NCBI RefSeq assembly: GCF_025566985.1
Contig: NZ_JAOQJD010000006.1
Coordinates: 1 to 64,000 of the forward strand
Source: Aedoeadaptatus acetigenes
GTDB taxonomy: Bacteria; Bacillota; Clostridia; Tissierellales; Peptoniphilaceae
Reading direction: 5' to 3'
Length of the DNA stretch: 64,000 nt
The notes below the pieces were generated by a model. That model searched no databases. It was not told the DNA's origin and was given only the letters and a program-made list of their open reading frames with translations. Made by a program: the position numbers and the translations under genes. This document shows positions 1-7,613 of this stretch, piece after piece (position 1 is the stretch's first letter; every line of letters starts with the position of its first letter).

Positions 1-1
1 G

Positions 2-76
2 CAAGACAAATTAAAACGCATAATGATTAGAGAAATGGAGAGAGAAAAACATCAAAAAGTCGATAAAAATGATTAG
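2..76 (+). CDS. C-terminal end of an unidentified ICE gene (partial)
   Basis: An open frame enters from the left edge and ends at the TAG at 74-76, leaving 24 visible residues rich in Lys, Arg and Glu (it ends EKHQKVDKND). In related ICEs the gene directly upstream of the VirD4 coupling protein is usually a DUF3801/PcfB-type protein with a charged C-terminus, so this may be its end. Too little is visible to prove it. The downstream VirD4 piece starts only about 20 bases later but lacks its N-terminus, so a deletion or insertion junction lies here. Confidence 0.35.
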   Translation, partial: QDKLKRIMIREMEREKHQKVDKND

Positions 77-96
77 AAAGTCCTTGACAAGTTGTT

Positions 97-897
97 ACAG
101 GAAAAACTGCCAAGTCAATTCTAATATCTTGTGGAGCAAGACTTGCACCTTTTGATATAAGAGAGCTTAGAGAACTAATGAGCGAAGATGAATTAGAGCT
201 TGATAAAATTGGAGATAGAAAAACTGCTTTATTCGTAATAATATCAGATACAGATGATACCTTTAACTTTGTAGTTTCAATAATGTATTCTCAACTATTT
301 AATCTTCTATGTGATAAGGCAGATGATGTGTATGGTGGAAGACTTCCAGTTCATGTTAGGTGTCTACTTGATGAGTTTGCAAATATAGGATTAATTCCTA
401 AATTTGAAAAATTGATTGCAACAATTCGTTCAAGAGAAATATCGGCAAGCATAATACTGCAAGCACAATCTCAATTAAAAGCAATCTATAAAGACCATGC
501 AGATACAATAGTTGGTAACTGCGACTCTACACTCTTTTTAGGAGGAAAAGAAAAAACAACAGTAAAAGAATTATCTGAAACCTTAGGAAAAGAAACCATA
601 GACCTATATAACACATCAGAAACAAGATCCAATCAAAAATCTTTTGGTCTAAATTACCAAAAAACTGGCAAGGAACTTATGAGTCAAGATGAAATAACTG
701 TAATGGATGGCGGTAAGTGTATTTATCAGTTAAGAGGAGTAAGACCTTTTCTATCTGATAAATTCGATATTACAAAGCATAAGAATTACAAGTTGTTGGA
801 AGATTATGATAAGAAAAACTTGTTTGATGTGGAAGAGTATTTAACAAATAGAGATAAAATAAAAATAAACAGGAACAGTTTGATTACAAGATTATGA
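97..897 (+). pseudogene. VirD4/TcpA-type T4SS coupling protein, N-terminally truncated
   Basis: The remaining reading frame (about 266 codons after an in-frame TGA at 94-96) encodes the C-terminal part of a TraG/VirD4 coupling ATPase, which in the intact state links the relaxosome to the mating channel. Visible family features are the segment GKTAKSILISCGARLAPF, the Walker B stretch CLLDEFANIG and the following IRSREISASIILQAQSQL. Intact proteins of this group are about 600 residues, with the Walker A loop in the missing N-terminal half. Upstream frames contain only the end of another gene and stop codons. The first ATG in frame is at 178, so any product would be about 239 residues without Walker A. 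I infer that this is a non-functional remnant. Confidence 0.8.
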
Positions 898-922
898 ATT
901 AAGCCTAGGATAAAAATATTTT

Positions 923-931
923 TGGTATAAT
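923..931 (+). promoter_or_regulatory. extended -10 promoter for the ClbS-like gene
   Basis: TGG-TATAAT (an extended -10 element) lies 28 bases before the ATG at 959. No good -35 element is visible. It would give this cargo gene its own promoter, separate from the transfer genes. Confidence 0.4.
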
Positions 932-958
932 ATCTATATAAACCATGGAGGTAGGCAT

Positions 959-1495
959 ATGAGGTCTTATGAAAGTAAGGAAGAATTAAAAAATGAGATA
1001 AAGAAAACTTTTGGAAAATATATTTCAGAGTTTGATAATATCCCAGAAGAATTAAAAGATAAAAGAGTAGATCAAGTTGATAGGACACCAGCTGAAAATC
1101 TTGCCTATCAAGTAGGTTGGACAACTTTAGTTTTGAAATGGGAAGAAGATGAAAAAAAGGGAATTGAGGTTAAAACGCCATCTGACAAATTTAAGTGGAA
1201 TCAACTTGGAGAATTGTATCAATGGTTTACAGATACCTATGCTCATAAATCGTTAAAGGAATTAAAAGAACAACTATCACAGAATATAGAAGATATTTAC
1301 TCTTTGATAGATAATCTTACAGAGGAAGAATTATTTAAACCACATATGAGAAAATGGGCAGATGAAGCAACAAAAACTGCAACTTGGGAAGTATATAAAT
1401 TTATCCATGTAAATACAGTAGCACCATTTGGAACATTTAGGACTAAGATTAGAAAATGGAAAAAACTTAATAATTTTGTGAATGTAATTAAATAA
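959..1495 (+). CDS. ClbS/DfsB family four-helix-bundle protein
   Basis: The 178-residue protein matches the ClbS/DfsB (DUF1706) family in length and layout: an N-terminal helix with SKEELKNEIKKTFGKY, the conserved DRTPAENLAYQVGWTTLVLKWE segment, then WNQLGELYQWFTDTYAHKSL and a C-terminal TATWEVYKFIHVNTVAPFGTFRTKIRKWKK. Known relatives include ClbS, which protects colibactin producers by hydrolysing its cyclopropane warhead, and DinB-like proteins of unknown substrate. The start is well supported by a GGAGG ribosome site 7 bases upstream. The gene sits between the broken VirD4 gene and a PIN-domain gene, and is absent from the usual transfer-operon core, so it is cargo. Its substrate here is unknown. 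Confidence 0.8.
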   Translation: MRSYESKEELKNEIKKTFGKYISEFDNIPEELKDKRVDQVDRTPAENLAYQVGWTTLVLKWEEDEKKGIEVKTPSDKFKWNQLGELYQWFTDTYAHKSLKELKEQLSQNIEDIYSLIDNLTEEELFKPHMRKWADEATKTATWEVYKFIHVNTVAPFGTFRTKIRKWKKLNNFVNVIK

Positions 1496-1512
1496 TAAGG
1501 TTGGTGCTTTAA

Positions 1513-2982
1513 TTGAATTATGAAAAATTTAAAAAAATAATAAATAGAAAAACCTCTATAATAGTATTAGATACAAATGTAATACTTGACTTAGCTCGAT
1601 ATTCATTATATAGTAGCAAAAACATATTAGAAATTTTCAAGGAGTGTAAGGATTTAATATGGATTCCGAATCAAGTGTATAAAGAATTTAATAAAAATAA
1701 ATATAGCGTATTCGGACAATTGAAAAAAAAGTATCAAAATTTTGAAAAAGATTTACTAAGAGTAATTGAAAGGAGTCAAAAAAATTTAGAGAGTGTCTTG
1801 ATTAAATCATCTAAATATAATTATTTTGGAAGAAAAAATTTGGAGAATGATTTAAATAACAAGTTAGTTGAATTAAAACAAATAATCAAATCTTATAAAA
1901 ATAGTGTTGGTATTGAATATGATGAAATAACAACAGATTCTCCTGAAATAATTAAAGATATAGATAATCTTATTTCATATTTAGAAAAAAATAATAGGAT
2001 AGGTAATAGGATAAGGTTTAGTGAACAATTAAAAATTATTAGAGAGGGTGAACTTAGGTATAAATATAAAATTCCGCCTGGATATGAGGACATTAATAAA
2101 GATGGAGTTGAAAAATTTGGAGATTTATTTGTTTGGAAAGAGATATTAGATTTACCAGTTGAAAAATCAGTAAAAGATATTATTTTTATTACGAATGATA
2201 TAAAAGAAGACTGGTGGAGTAAGGATAGTCAAGATAATTTAGTAGTTCACGATAAATTATTAAGTGAATTTAAAGAAAAAAATCCAAATGTAAATATTGA
2301 ATTTTTAACAACAGGAATGTTTCAGAATTTCGCTTCAAAAGTATATGATAGATATGATTTTAATGTTTATGTAGATTTAAATAGAAAAGATGTGTCATAT
2401 GTAGAAAGAGTAAAACAAGATATTTCTAATGATATAGTTGACAGTATTTATAATAACAACTATTATTATCTAGAATCGTATGTTATTGGAAGTGAGGGTA
2501 TTGAAGAATTAGATATAAATAATTGTGAATTCAATGAGATATTAGATACTTATGAAGAGTTTACAGACGAGATTGTTAGTATAACTTATGAGCTAGAATA
2601 TTTAATAAATTTAAGTTGTGTATCCTTTGATTATTGGGGACGTGATGATGATACAAAAGAAGTCATACAATCACCACCAATAGAACAAGAATTTAGTGGA
2701 AGTGTCATAGTTAATGTCACAAGATTAATTAATAAAGATGATATCGAAGAAGATTCTTTTTATATTAATAATGATAAAGAATATACAGATATTGAAATAA
2801 TTGAAATTCAGATAGATCAAGATTCTATAAACAAAAATGAAGAAGACTACGATGACTCTTATTTAGAAGAGGAGAATTACAATAATGATTATGCATTTAT
2901 TTGCTCTAAATGTGGAAAGGGATTTAAGGATAGGCGAGAAGATGTAGGTGGTATTTGTCGAGATTGTTCATTTAATGATTAA
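1513..2982 (+). CDS. PIN-like domain protein with C-terminal zinc ribbon
   Basis: This 489-residue protein starts with a PIN-like nuclease domain (DUF4935/PIN_8 type) at about residues 14-265. The hallmark acidic strand IIVLDTNVILDLA carries Asp20 and Asn22, and a later strand IIFITNDIKEDWW supplies further acidic residues expected at a metal site. The middle is rich in Asp, Glu and Asn. The C-terminus carries a four-cysteine zinc ribbon at Cys464, Cys467, Cys482 and Cys485. PIN domains are metal-dependent RNases, and DUF4935 proteins are common mobile-element cargo. A defence or toxin role is plausible but not shown by the sequence. The start is a TTG at 1513, 18 bases after the ClbS-like gene, with only a weak ribosome site, so the two genes are probably co-transcribed. 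Confidence 0.75.
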   Translation: MNYEKFKKIINRKTSIIVLDTNVILDLARYSLYSSKNILEIFKECKDLIWIPNQVYKEFNKNKYSVFGQLKKKYQNFEKDLLRVIERSQKNLESVLIKSSKYNYFGRKNLENDLNNKLVELKQIIKSYKNSVGIEYDEITTDSPEIIKDIDNLISYLEKNNRIGNRIRFSEQLKIIREGELRYKYKIPPGYEDINKDGVEKFGDLFVWKEILDLPVEKSVKDIIFITNDIKEDWWSKDSQDNLVVHDKLLSEFKEKNPNVNIEFLTTGMFQNFASKVYDRYDFNVYVDLNRKDVSYVERVKQDISNDIVDSIYNNNYYYLESYVIGSEGIEELDINNCEFNEILDTYEEFTDEIVSITYELEYLINLSCVSFDYWGRDDDTKEVIQSPPIEQEFSGSVIVNVTRLINKDDIEEDSFYINNDKEYTDIEIIEIQIDQDSINKNEEDYDDSYLEEENYNNDYAFICSKCGKGFKDRREDVGGICRDCSFND

Positions 2983-3001
2983 TAATATAGGATATTTTAT
3001 T

Positions 3002-3034
3002 AAAGCAGTAATTATAAAGTTTACTGCTTTTTTT
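3002..3034 (+). terminator. rho-independent terminator after the PIN gene
   Basis: A 10-bp stem (AAAGCAGTAA pairing with TTACTGCTTT) is followed by a run of T. It closes the ClbS-PIN cargo pair. Confidence 0.8.
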
Positions 3035-3057
3035 ATACTCAAAATTAGGAGGTTAAG

Positions 3058-3084
3058 ATGTTAAGGATAAGAGCTCCTACTTAG
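3058..3084 (+). CDS. possible 8-codon leader peptide
   Basis: ATG at 3058 follows a strong AGGAGG site and encodes only MLRIRAPT before TAG. It lies between two terminator-like hairpins and upstream of the OB-fold gene. The later bases GAGCTCCT could pair with the AGGAG of its own ribosome site. This arrangement would suit attenuation control of the transfer operon, but that is an inference. Confidence 0.3.
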   Translation: MLRIRAPT

Positions 3085-3109
3085 AACAATTTAATAAGGA
3101 ATAATGTAT

Positions 3110-3145
3110 AGCGATTGGAAATAAATAGATCCAGTCGCTTTTTTA
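3110..3145 (+). terminator. terminator or attenuator before the transfer operon
   Basis: AGCGATTGG pairs with CCAGTCGCT (one G-U pair), followed by TTTTTT. It lies 33 bases before the first transfer-operon gene and just after the 8-codon ORF, so it may act as an attenuator. Confidence 0.6.
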
Positions 3146-3177
3146 ATTGAAATTTATAGATTAAGGAGAAGAAATTA

Positions 3178-3489
3178 ATGGATAGAGAAATGATAAATAT
3201 TAATGCAAATTTAGTTAAGGAAGCTGAATTTTCAGAATTTGAAAAAGATGGAGAAAGTGTTCAAGTAGCAAATTTTGCTCTTGTAAAAAAATATGGAAAA
3301 GGCAAAGAATATACAAATTGCTCAGTATATGGAGAAAAGGTAGAAATTGCAAAAGAATTTGAAAAAGGAGATCTGATCCATGTCTTTGGATATTTCAAAG
3401 AAAACAAAAAAGGAGATAAGGTCTACAAGAATTTTATAGTTAAATCACTAAACAAAATAGAAAATAAGAAAGAAAACGAGGAGGAATAA
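3178..3489 (+). CDS. single-strand-binding-like OB-fold protein of the ICE
   Basis: The 103-residue protein has the layout of a short single-stranded DNA binding (SSB-like) OB fold: FEKDGESVQVANFALVKKYG, then YTNCSVYGEKVEIAKEFEKGDLIHVFGYFKENKKGDKVYKNFIV, ending in an acidic Lys/Glu tail. It is shorter than housekeeping SSB (about 150-170 residues, as at 54869). The likely role is to coat or help process single-stranded transfer DNA. The AAGGAG site 8 bases before ATG 3178 supports the start; an in-frame ATG at 3190 is a weaker alternative. It opens the transfer operon, one base before the Maff2 gene. A second ICE protein with a similar OB segment is encoded at 24993. Confidence 0.7.
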   Translation: MDREMININANLVKEAEFSEFEKDGESVQVANFALVKKYGKGKEYTNCSVYGEKVEIAKEFEKGDLIHVFGYFKENKKGDKVYKNFIVKSLNKIENKKENEEE

Positions 3490-3490
3490 T

Positions 3491-3706
3491 ATGGAATTTT
3501 TTACAGCTGGAGTTGGAGTTTTAAAAACACTTGTAACTGCAATTGGTGCAGGTTTAGGAGCATGGGGAGTTATTAACTTAATGGAAGGTTATGGTAATGA
3601 TAACCCTGGTGCTAAATCTCAAGGTATTAAGCAGCTTATGGCTGGTGGAGGAATTGTGCTAATCGGTATCAAATTAATTCCACTACTTGCAAATGCTTTA
3701 AAATAG
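3491..3706 (+). CDS. Maff2 family pilin-like membrane protein
   Basis: The 71-residue protein has two hydrophobic segments (about residues 8-27 and 49-68) separated by a polar Gly/Asn loop (EGYGNDNPGAKSQGIKQLM). This matches the Maff2 family of conjugative elements, small proteins with the size and topology of VirB2 subunits. In the mating apparatus it would sit in the cytoplasmic membrane. The ribosome site GAGGAG is at the end of the preceding gene, which stops one base before this start. Function is inferred from family and position. Confidence 0.75.
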   Translation: MEFFTAGVGVLKTLVTAIGAGLGAWGVINLMEGYGNDNPGAKSQGIKQLMAGGGIVLIGIKLIPLLANALK

Positions 3707-3716
3707 GAGAAAGTCT

Positions 3717-4580
3717 ATGTTTGGTATCTTTGACAAGCTAACTGAATTTTTTAAGGATATGCTACTCGGAGGTATCAAAGCAAATCTTGAGTCCATGTTC
3801 TTAGATATAAATGACAAGGTAGGAGTTATTGCAACTGATGTTGGGAAGACACCAATGGGTTGGAATGGAGAAGTATATAACTTCATAAAAAACATTAATG
3901 ATAATGTGATTGTTCCAATAGCAGGTCTTATCATAACAGCAGTTTTATGTATTGAACTCATAAATATGGTTATGCAAAAGAATAATATGCACGATACGGA
4001 TACATTTGAGTTTTTCAAATACATTATAAAGATGTTTATAGCAGTCTACCTTGCAAGCCATGCCTTTGAATTTTCAATGGCAGTCTTTGATGTGGCACAA
4101 AATCTTGTAAACAAAGCGGCAGGGGTAATCACTACTTCTGCCACTGTTTCAGGAGATCAGATAGTTGCAATGGTTGATACATTAAAAGAAAAAGAAATAG
4201 GTGAGCTTTTAATGATACTAGTTGAAACGAGCCTTGTAAGGATTGCAATTCAAGGAATATCACTAGTTATAACATTAATAGTATATGGGCGTATGTTTGA
4301 AATATATGTCTACTCATCAGTATCATCCATTCCATTTGCGACTATGGGAAATAAAGAATGGGGTCAGATTGGAACAAATTATATCAAGGGACTTTTTGCC
4401 TTGGGACTACAAGGTTTGTTTTTGATGGTATGTTTAGGTATCTACACTGTTTTAATAAGGACGGTGCAGGTTACAGATATTCACGCAAGCTTGTTTAGTA
4501 TATTAGGATATGCTCTACTTCTTGGACTTATGATGTTTAAGAGTGGAACAGTTGCAAAAAGTATTATGAATACGCACTAG
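3717..4580 (+). CDS. VirB6/TrbL-like integral membrane protein of the mating channel
   Basis: The 287-residue protein begins with an amphipathic N-terminus (about 60 residues), then has several membrane spans: around residues 63-85 (VIVPIAGLIITAVLCIELI), 100-125, 165-200 (IRIAIQGISLVITLIVYGRMF region), 225-250 (GLFALGLQGLFLMVCLGIY) and 260-280. Such polytopic proteins between the Maff2 and PrgI genes take the place of VirB6/TrbL in Firmicutes type IV secretion systems and form part of the inner-membrane channel. It starts 10 bases after the Maff2 stop with a GGAGAA site. The VirB6 label rests on topology and gene order rather than on a sequence motif. Confidence 0.7.
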   Translation: MFGIFDKLTEFFKDMLLGGIKANLESMFLDINDKVGVIATDVGKTPMGWNGEVYNFIKNINDNVIVPIAGLIITAVLCIELINMVMQKNNMHDTDTFEFFKYIIKMFIAVYLASHAFEFSMAVFDVAQNLVNKAAGVITTSATVSGDQIVAMVDTLKEKEIGELLMILVETSLVRIAIQGISLVITLIVYGRMFEIYVYSSVSSIPFATMGNKEWGQIGTNYIKGLFALGLQGLFLMVCLGIYTVLIRTVQVTDIHASLFSILGYALLLGLMMFKSGTVAKSIMNTH

Positions 4581-4589
4581 GAGGAATAA

Positions 4590-4880
4590 ATGTTAAAAAA
4601 GAAAAATTGTGCTTTATTGGGACTTGGAATTTTATTAGGAGGAACTTATGAAATTGTAAAAGAGAAGAAAAGAAATGAAGAGATTAGAAACTTAAAGAGG
4701 AGAATAAATAGGCTCGGAAGATGTCACAATGAATTTGTTATGTATCAAGGAGAATACAATGACAGAAATGAAGAAAAACAAGAAGAATTAGAAGAAAGAA
4801 TTAGCTACCTAGAAGAAGAAACAACATCTAATTATGACCATATACTTGAACTTTCCAAAGAAGAAGTAGAGGGAGATTAA
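4590..4880 (+). CDS. small membrane-anchored coiled-coil protein of the transfer operon
   Basis: The 96-residue protein has one N-terminal hydrophobic segment (CALLGLGILLGGTYEIV, about residues 7-23), then a charged helical region with coiled-coil character (EEKQEELEERISYLEEETTS). I do not recognise a named family. It sits between the VirB6-like and PrgI genes with 9 and 1 bases of spacing and has a good GGAGG site, so it is very probably a translated member of the transfer operon. A structural or assembly role is a guess from context only. Confidence 0.6.
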   Translation: MLKKKNCALLGLGILLGGTYEIVKEKKRNEEIRNLKRRINRLGRCHNEFVMYQGEYNDRNEEKQEELEERISYLEEETTSNYDHILELSKEEVEGD

Positions 4881-4881
4881 A

Positions 4882-5292
4882 ATGGCATATGTACCAATAC
4901 CAAAAGATTTGGACAAGATTAAAACAAAGGTTGCCTTTAACTTAACTAAAAGACAACTTATAGGTTTTTCTGTGGCAGGAGTAATTGGCATACCAACCTA
5001 TTTATTTATGAAGAAATATCTACCTAATGATGTTTCAATCATTGTAATGCTAATAGTAACCCTGCCAATCTTTTTTATAACCTTATATGAAAAAGACACC
5101 TTAACTTTTGAAAAATATTTTAAATTTTTCTATCTTCATAAGTTTTATCAACCAACTAAGAGAATAAGAAAGGAGGCATACCTTGAAGCAAAGAAAAAAG
5201 CAAATCAGCGACTTAAATCTAAGGGAAAAACAATTAAAAAAAGACCGAAAGGAAGTAAGAAGGCTAAAAACAAAGAAAGATTCAACAAATAG
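4882..5292 (+). CDS. PrgI family (VirB3-like) conjugation protein
   Basis: The 136-residue protein shows the PrgI pattern: a short N-terminal MAYVPIPKDLDKIKTKVAFNLTKRQL, two adjacent membrane spans (about residues 28-45 and 51-69, FSVAGVIGIPTYLFM and SIIVMLIVTLPIFFITL), then YEKDTLTFEKYFKFFYLHKFYQPTKRIRK and a basic tail. PrgI proteins occupy the VirB3 position and work with the VirB4 ATPase encoded next. Its last 110 bases overlap the VirB4 gene in another frame, so the lysine-rich C-terminal tail is read from DNA that also encodes the VirB4 N-terminus. This suggests translational coupling. Confidence 0.85.
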   Translation: MAYVPIPKDLDKIKTKVAFNLTKRQLIGFSVAGVIGIPTYLFMKKYLPNDVSIIVMLIVTLPIFFITLYEKDTLTFEKYFKFFYLHKFYQPTKRIRKEAYLEAKKKANQRLKSKGKTIKKRPKGSKKAKNKERFNK

Positions 5293-7606
5293 TCTTCTAA
5301 GTGTACTTTTAAAGAAAGAGAAGAAGAGATTTACTGTTGAGGATACTATTCCATATATAAGAATGTTACCAGAGGGCATATGCCAGTTAGATGAAAAAAA
5401 TTATTCAAAGACAATTTCATTTCAAGATATAAATTACCAGTTGGCATTGGAAGAAGATAGAGATTTAATCTTTAACCAATTTGCCAACTTTTTAAATTCT
5501 TTTGATCCAAGTGTCCACATTGAACTTTCATATGTAAATCAATTAGGAAGAAATAAAGACCTACAAGATGCAATTAAAATTGCTGATAAGGGAGACTTCT
5601 ATGACGATGTAAGAAAAGAGTTTAGGGAGATGTTAAAGCTTCAACTTGCAAAGGGCAATAACGGACTTAAAAAGATGAAGTATATAACCTTTACGACAGA
5701 AGCTGATAACCTAGAGCAAGCAAGAGCAAAGCTAAATAGACTTGAAGTAGATATTTTATCCAACTTTAAATCTATGGGAGTAAGAGCAGAGAGTCTTGAT
5801 GGCGAAGAAAGACTAAGACTTGTTCATGATATGTTAAATCCAGACAAGAACTTTAATTTTTCATATAAAGATTTGAAGAAGAAAGAGTCTACAAAATCAC
5901 ATATAACTCCCAATATCTTTAATTTTGCACCGGCAAATAATTTTAAATTTGGGAAATTCATTGGAGCAGTAAGTCATTTTCAAATACTTGCAAGTGAGTT
6001 ATCAGACAGAATGTTATCTGAGTTTTTAGATATTGATGATAATATTTATGTAGCTTTTCATATAGATGTAGTTGAACAAGCAGAAGCTATTAAACTCATT
6101 AAAAGAAAAAACACAGACCTAGACAGAATGAAAATTGAAGAACAAAAAAAAGCAGTTCGTGCTGGATATGATATGGATATTATTCCATCAGATATAAATA
6201 CCTTTGGTGCGGATGTTAAGTCCATGTTATCTGACTTACAAAATAGAGATGAAAGGCTCTTTGTAGTTACCATTGTAATGATGAATTTTGCTAGAACTAA
6301 TCAAAAATTAGAAAACACTATTGCTCAAATCTCATCAATTGCTAACAGACATAATTGTCAGGTAAAAAGATTATCTCACCAACAAGAGCAAGGACTTGTT
6401 TCTGTCTTACCTTTGGGAGTTAATCAAGTCGAGATAAAAAGATTTTTAACTTCATTATCAACGGCAGTATTTATGCCTTTTACAACCGAAGAGCTATTTA
6501 TTGATTCAGCAAATTCTTTGTACTATGGATTAAATGCCCTTAGCCAAAACTTGATTATGGCAGATAGGAAGAAACTAAAGAACCCTAACGGATTAATATT
6601 AGGTACACCAGGTTCTGGTAAATCTTTCTCAGCAAAGAGAGAGATGGCAAATGCAATTCTTGTAACAGACGATGATGTAATTATTTGTGATCCTGAAGGC
6701 GAGTATTCAAACCTTGTAAAACAATTTAATGGAGAAGTTATTAAAGTTTCAGCAAAGTCAAAGGACTATCTAAATCCACTAGATATTAATATGAACTATG
6801 GAGATGGGGACGCACCTTTAAAGGATAAGGCAAATTTCATAATGTCTATGCTTGAACTTGTAGTAGGAGGATCTGGTCTTACTGCTGCAGAAAAATCCGT
6901 TATAGATAGGTGCTTACCAAAGATATATCAAAAATATTTTGAAGACCCAAAACCAGAAAATATGCCAATATTAGGAGATTTATACGATATGCTCCTATCT
7001 CAAGAAGAGGGAGTTGGTAGAAAACTCGCAACAGAAATGGAAATTTATGTTAAAGGAAGTCTTAATGTATTTAATAATAGGTCTAATGTTGACCTAAATA
7101 GACAACTGCTCTGTTTTGATATAAAAGAGCTAGGAACACAACTTAAAAAAATAGGTATGCTTGTAATTCAAGACCAGGTTTGGAACAAGGTTTCCCTTAA
7201 TAGAGGAAGCAAGTCTACAAGATACTATATAGATGAGTTCCACCTTTTATTAAAAGACCCACAAACTGCTTCATATTCAGTAGAAATCTGGAAAAGATTT
7301 AGAAAATGGGGCGGTATTCCAACAGGTATAACTCAAAACGTAAAAGACCTTTTAACAAGTCAGGAAATTGAAAATATCTTTGATAATACAGACTTTGTTC
7401 TAATGTTAAATCAAGCATCTGGAGATAGAGATATTCTTGCTAAGAAATTAAAAATATCACCTTATCAGTTAAACTATATTACTAACTCAAATGCAGGTGA
7501 GGGACTATTATTCTTTGGAAATACTATTGTTCCATTTATTGATAAATTCCCTAAAGACACTATGCTATATAAGCTAATGACAACTAAACCAGAAGAAGCT
7601 AAGTAG
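5183..7606 (+). CDS. VirB4 family conjugation ATPase
   Basis: The 807-residue protein is the VirB4/TraE ATPase that powers the mating channel at the cytoplasmic membrane. The N-terminal domain (about 60-400) carries VEDTIPYIRMLPEGICQL and long helical stretches typical of the family. The C-terminal ATPase domain has Walker A GTPGSGKS at about residue 474, Walker B YYIDEFHLLL at about 684, and the following FRKWGGIPTGITQNVKDLL. Length is normal. The TTG start at 5183 is chosen because AAGGAGG lies 5 bases upstream, and it places the gene's first 110 bases inside prgI. The ATPase motifs are intact, in contrast to the broken VirD4 gene. Confidence 0.92.
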   Translation: MKQRKKQISDLNLREKQLKKDRKEVRRLKTKKDSTNSLLSVLLKKEKKRFTVEDTIPYIRMLPEGICQLDEKNYSKTISFQDINYQLALEEDRDLIFNQFANFLNSFDPSVHIELSYVNQLGRNKDLQDAIKIADKGDFYDDVRKEFREMLKLQLAKGNNGLKKMKYITFTTEADNLEQARAKLNRLEVDILSNFKSMGVRAESLDGEERLRLVHDMLNPDKNFNFSYKDLKKKESTKSHITPNIFNFAPANNFKFGKFIGAVSHFQILASELSDRMLSEFLDIDDNIYVAFHIDVVEQAEAIKLIKRKNTDLDRMKIEEQKKAVRAGYDMDIIPSDINTFGADVKSMLSDLQNRDERLFVVTIVMMNFARTNQKLENTIAQISSIANRHNCQVKRLSHQQEQGLVSVLPLGVNQVEIKRFLTSLSTAVFMPFTTEELFIDSANSLYYGLNALSQNLIMADRKKLKNPNGLILGTPGSGKSFSAKREMANAILVTDDDVIICDPEGEYSNLVKQFNGEVIKVSAKSKDYLNPLDINMNYGDGDAPLKDKANFIMSMLELVVGGSGLTAAEKSVIDRCLPKIYQKYFEDPKPENMPILGDLYDMLLSQEEGVGRKLATEMEIYVKGSLNVFNNRSNVDLNRQLLCFDIKELGTQLKKIGMLVIQDQVWNKVSLNRGSKSTRYYIDEFHLLLKDPQTASYSVEIWKRFRKWGGIPTGITQNVKDLLTSQEIENIFDNTDFVLMLNQASGDRDILAKKLKISPYQLNYITNSNAGEGLLFFGNTIVPFIDKFPKDTMLYKLMTTKPEEAK

Positions 7607-7613
7607 GTGTGAT

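Noticed and set aside
1..96. group II intron end splitting virD4
   Set aside because: No domain V/VI-like hairpin sequence is seen before the VirD4 segment; a deletion junction is simpler.
804..1124. minus-strand ORF of 106 codons
   Set aside because: It lies opposite the virD4 and ClbS-like genes, has no ribosome site and a shadow-like Leu/Phe-rich composition.
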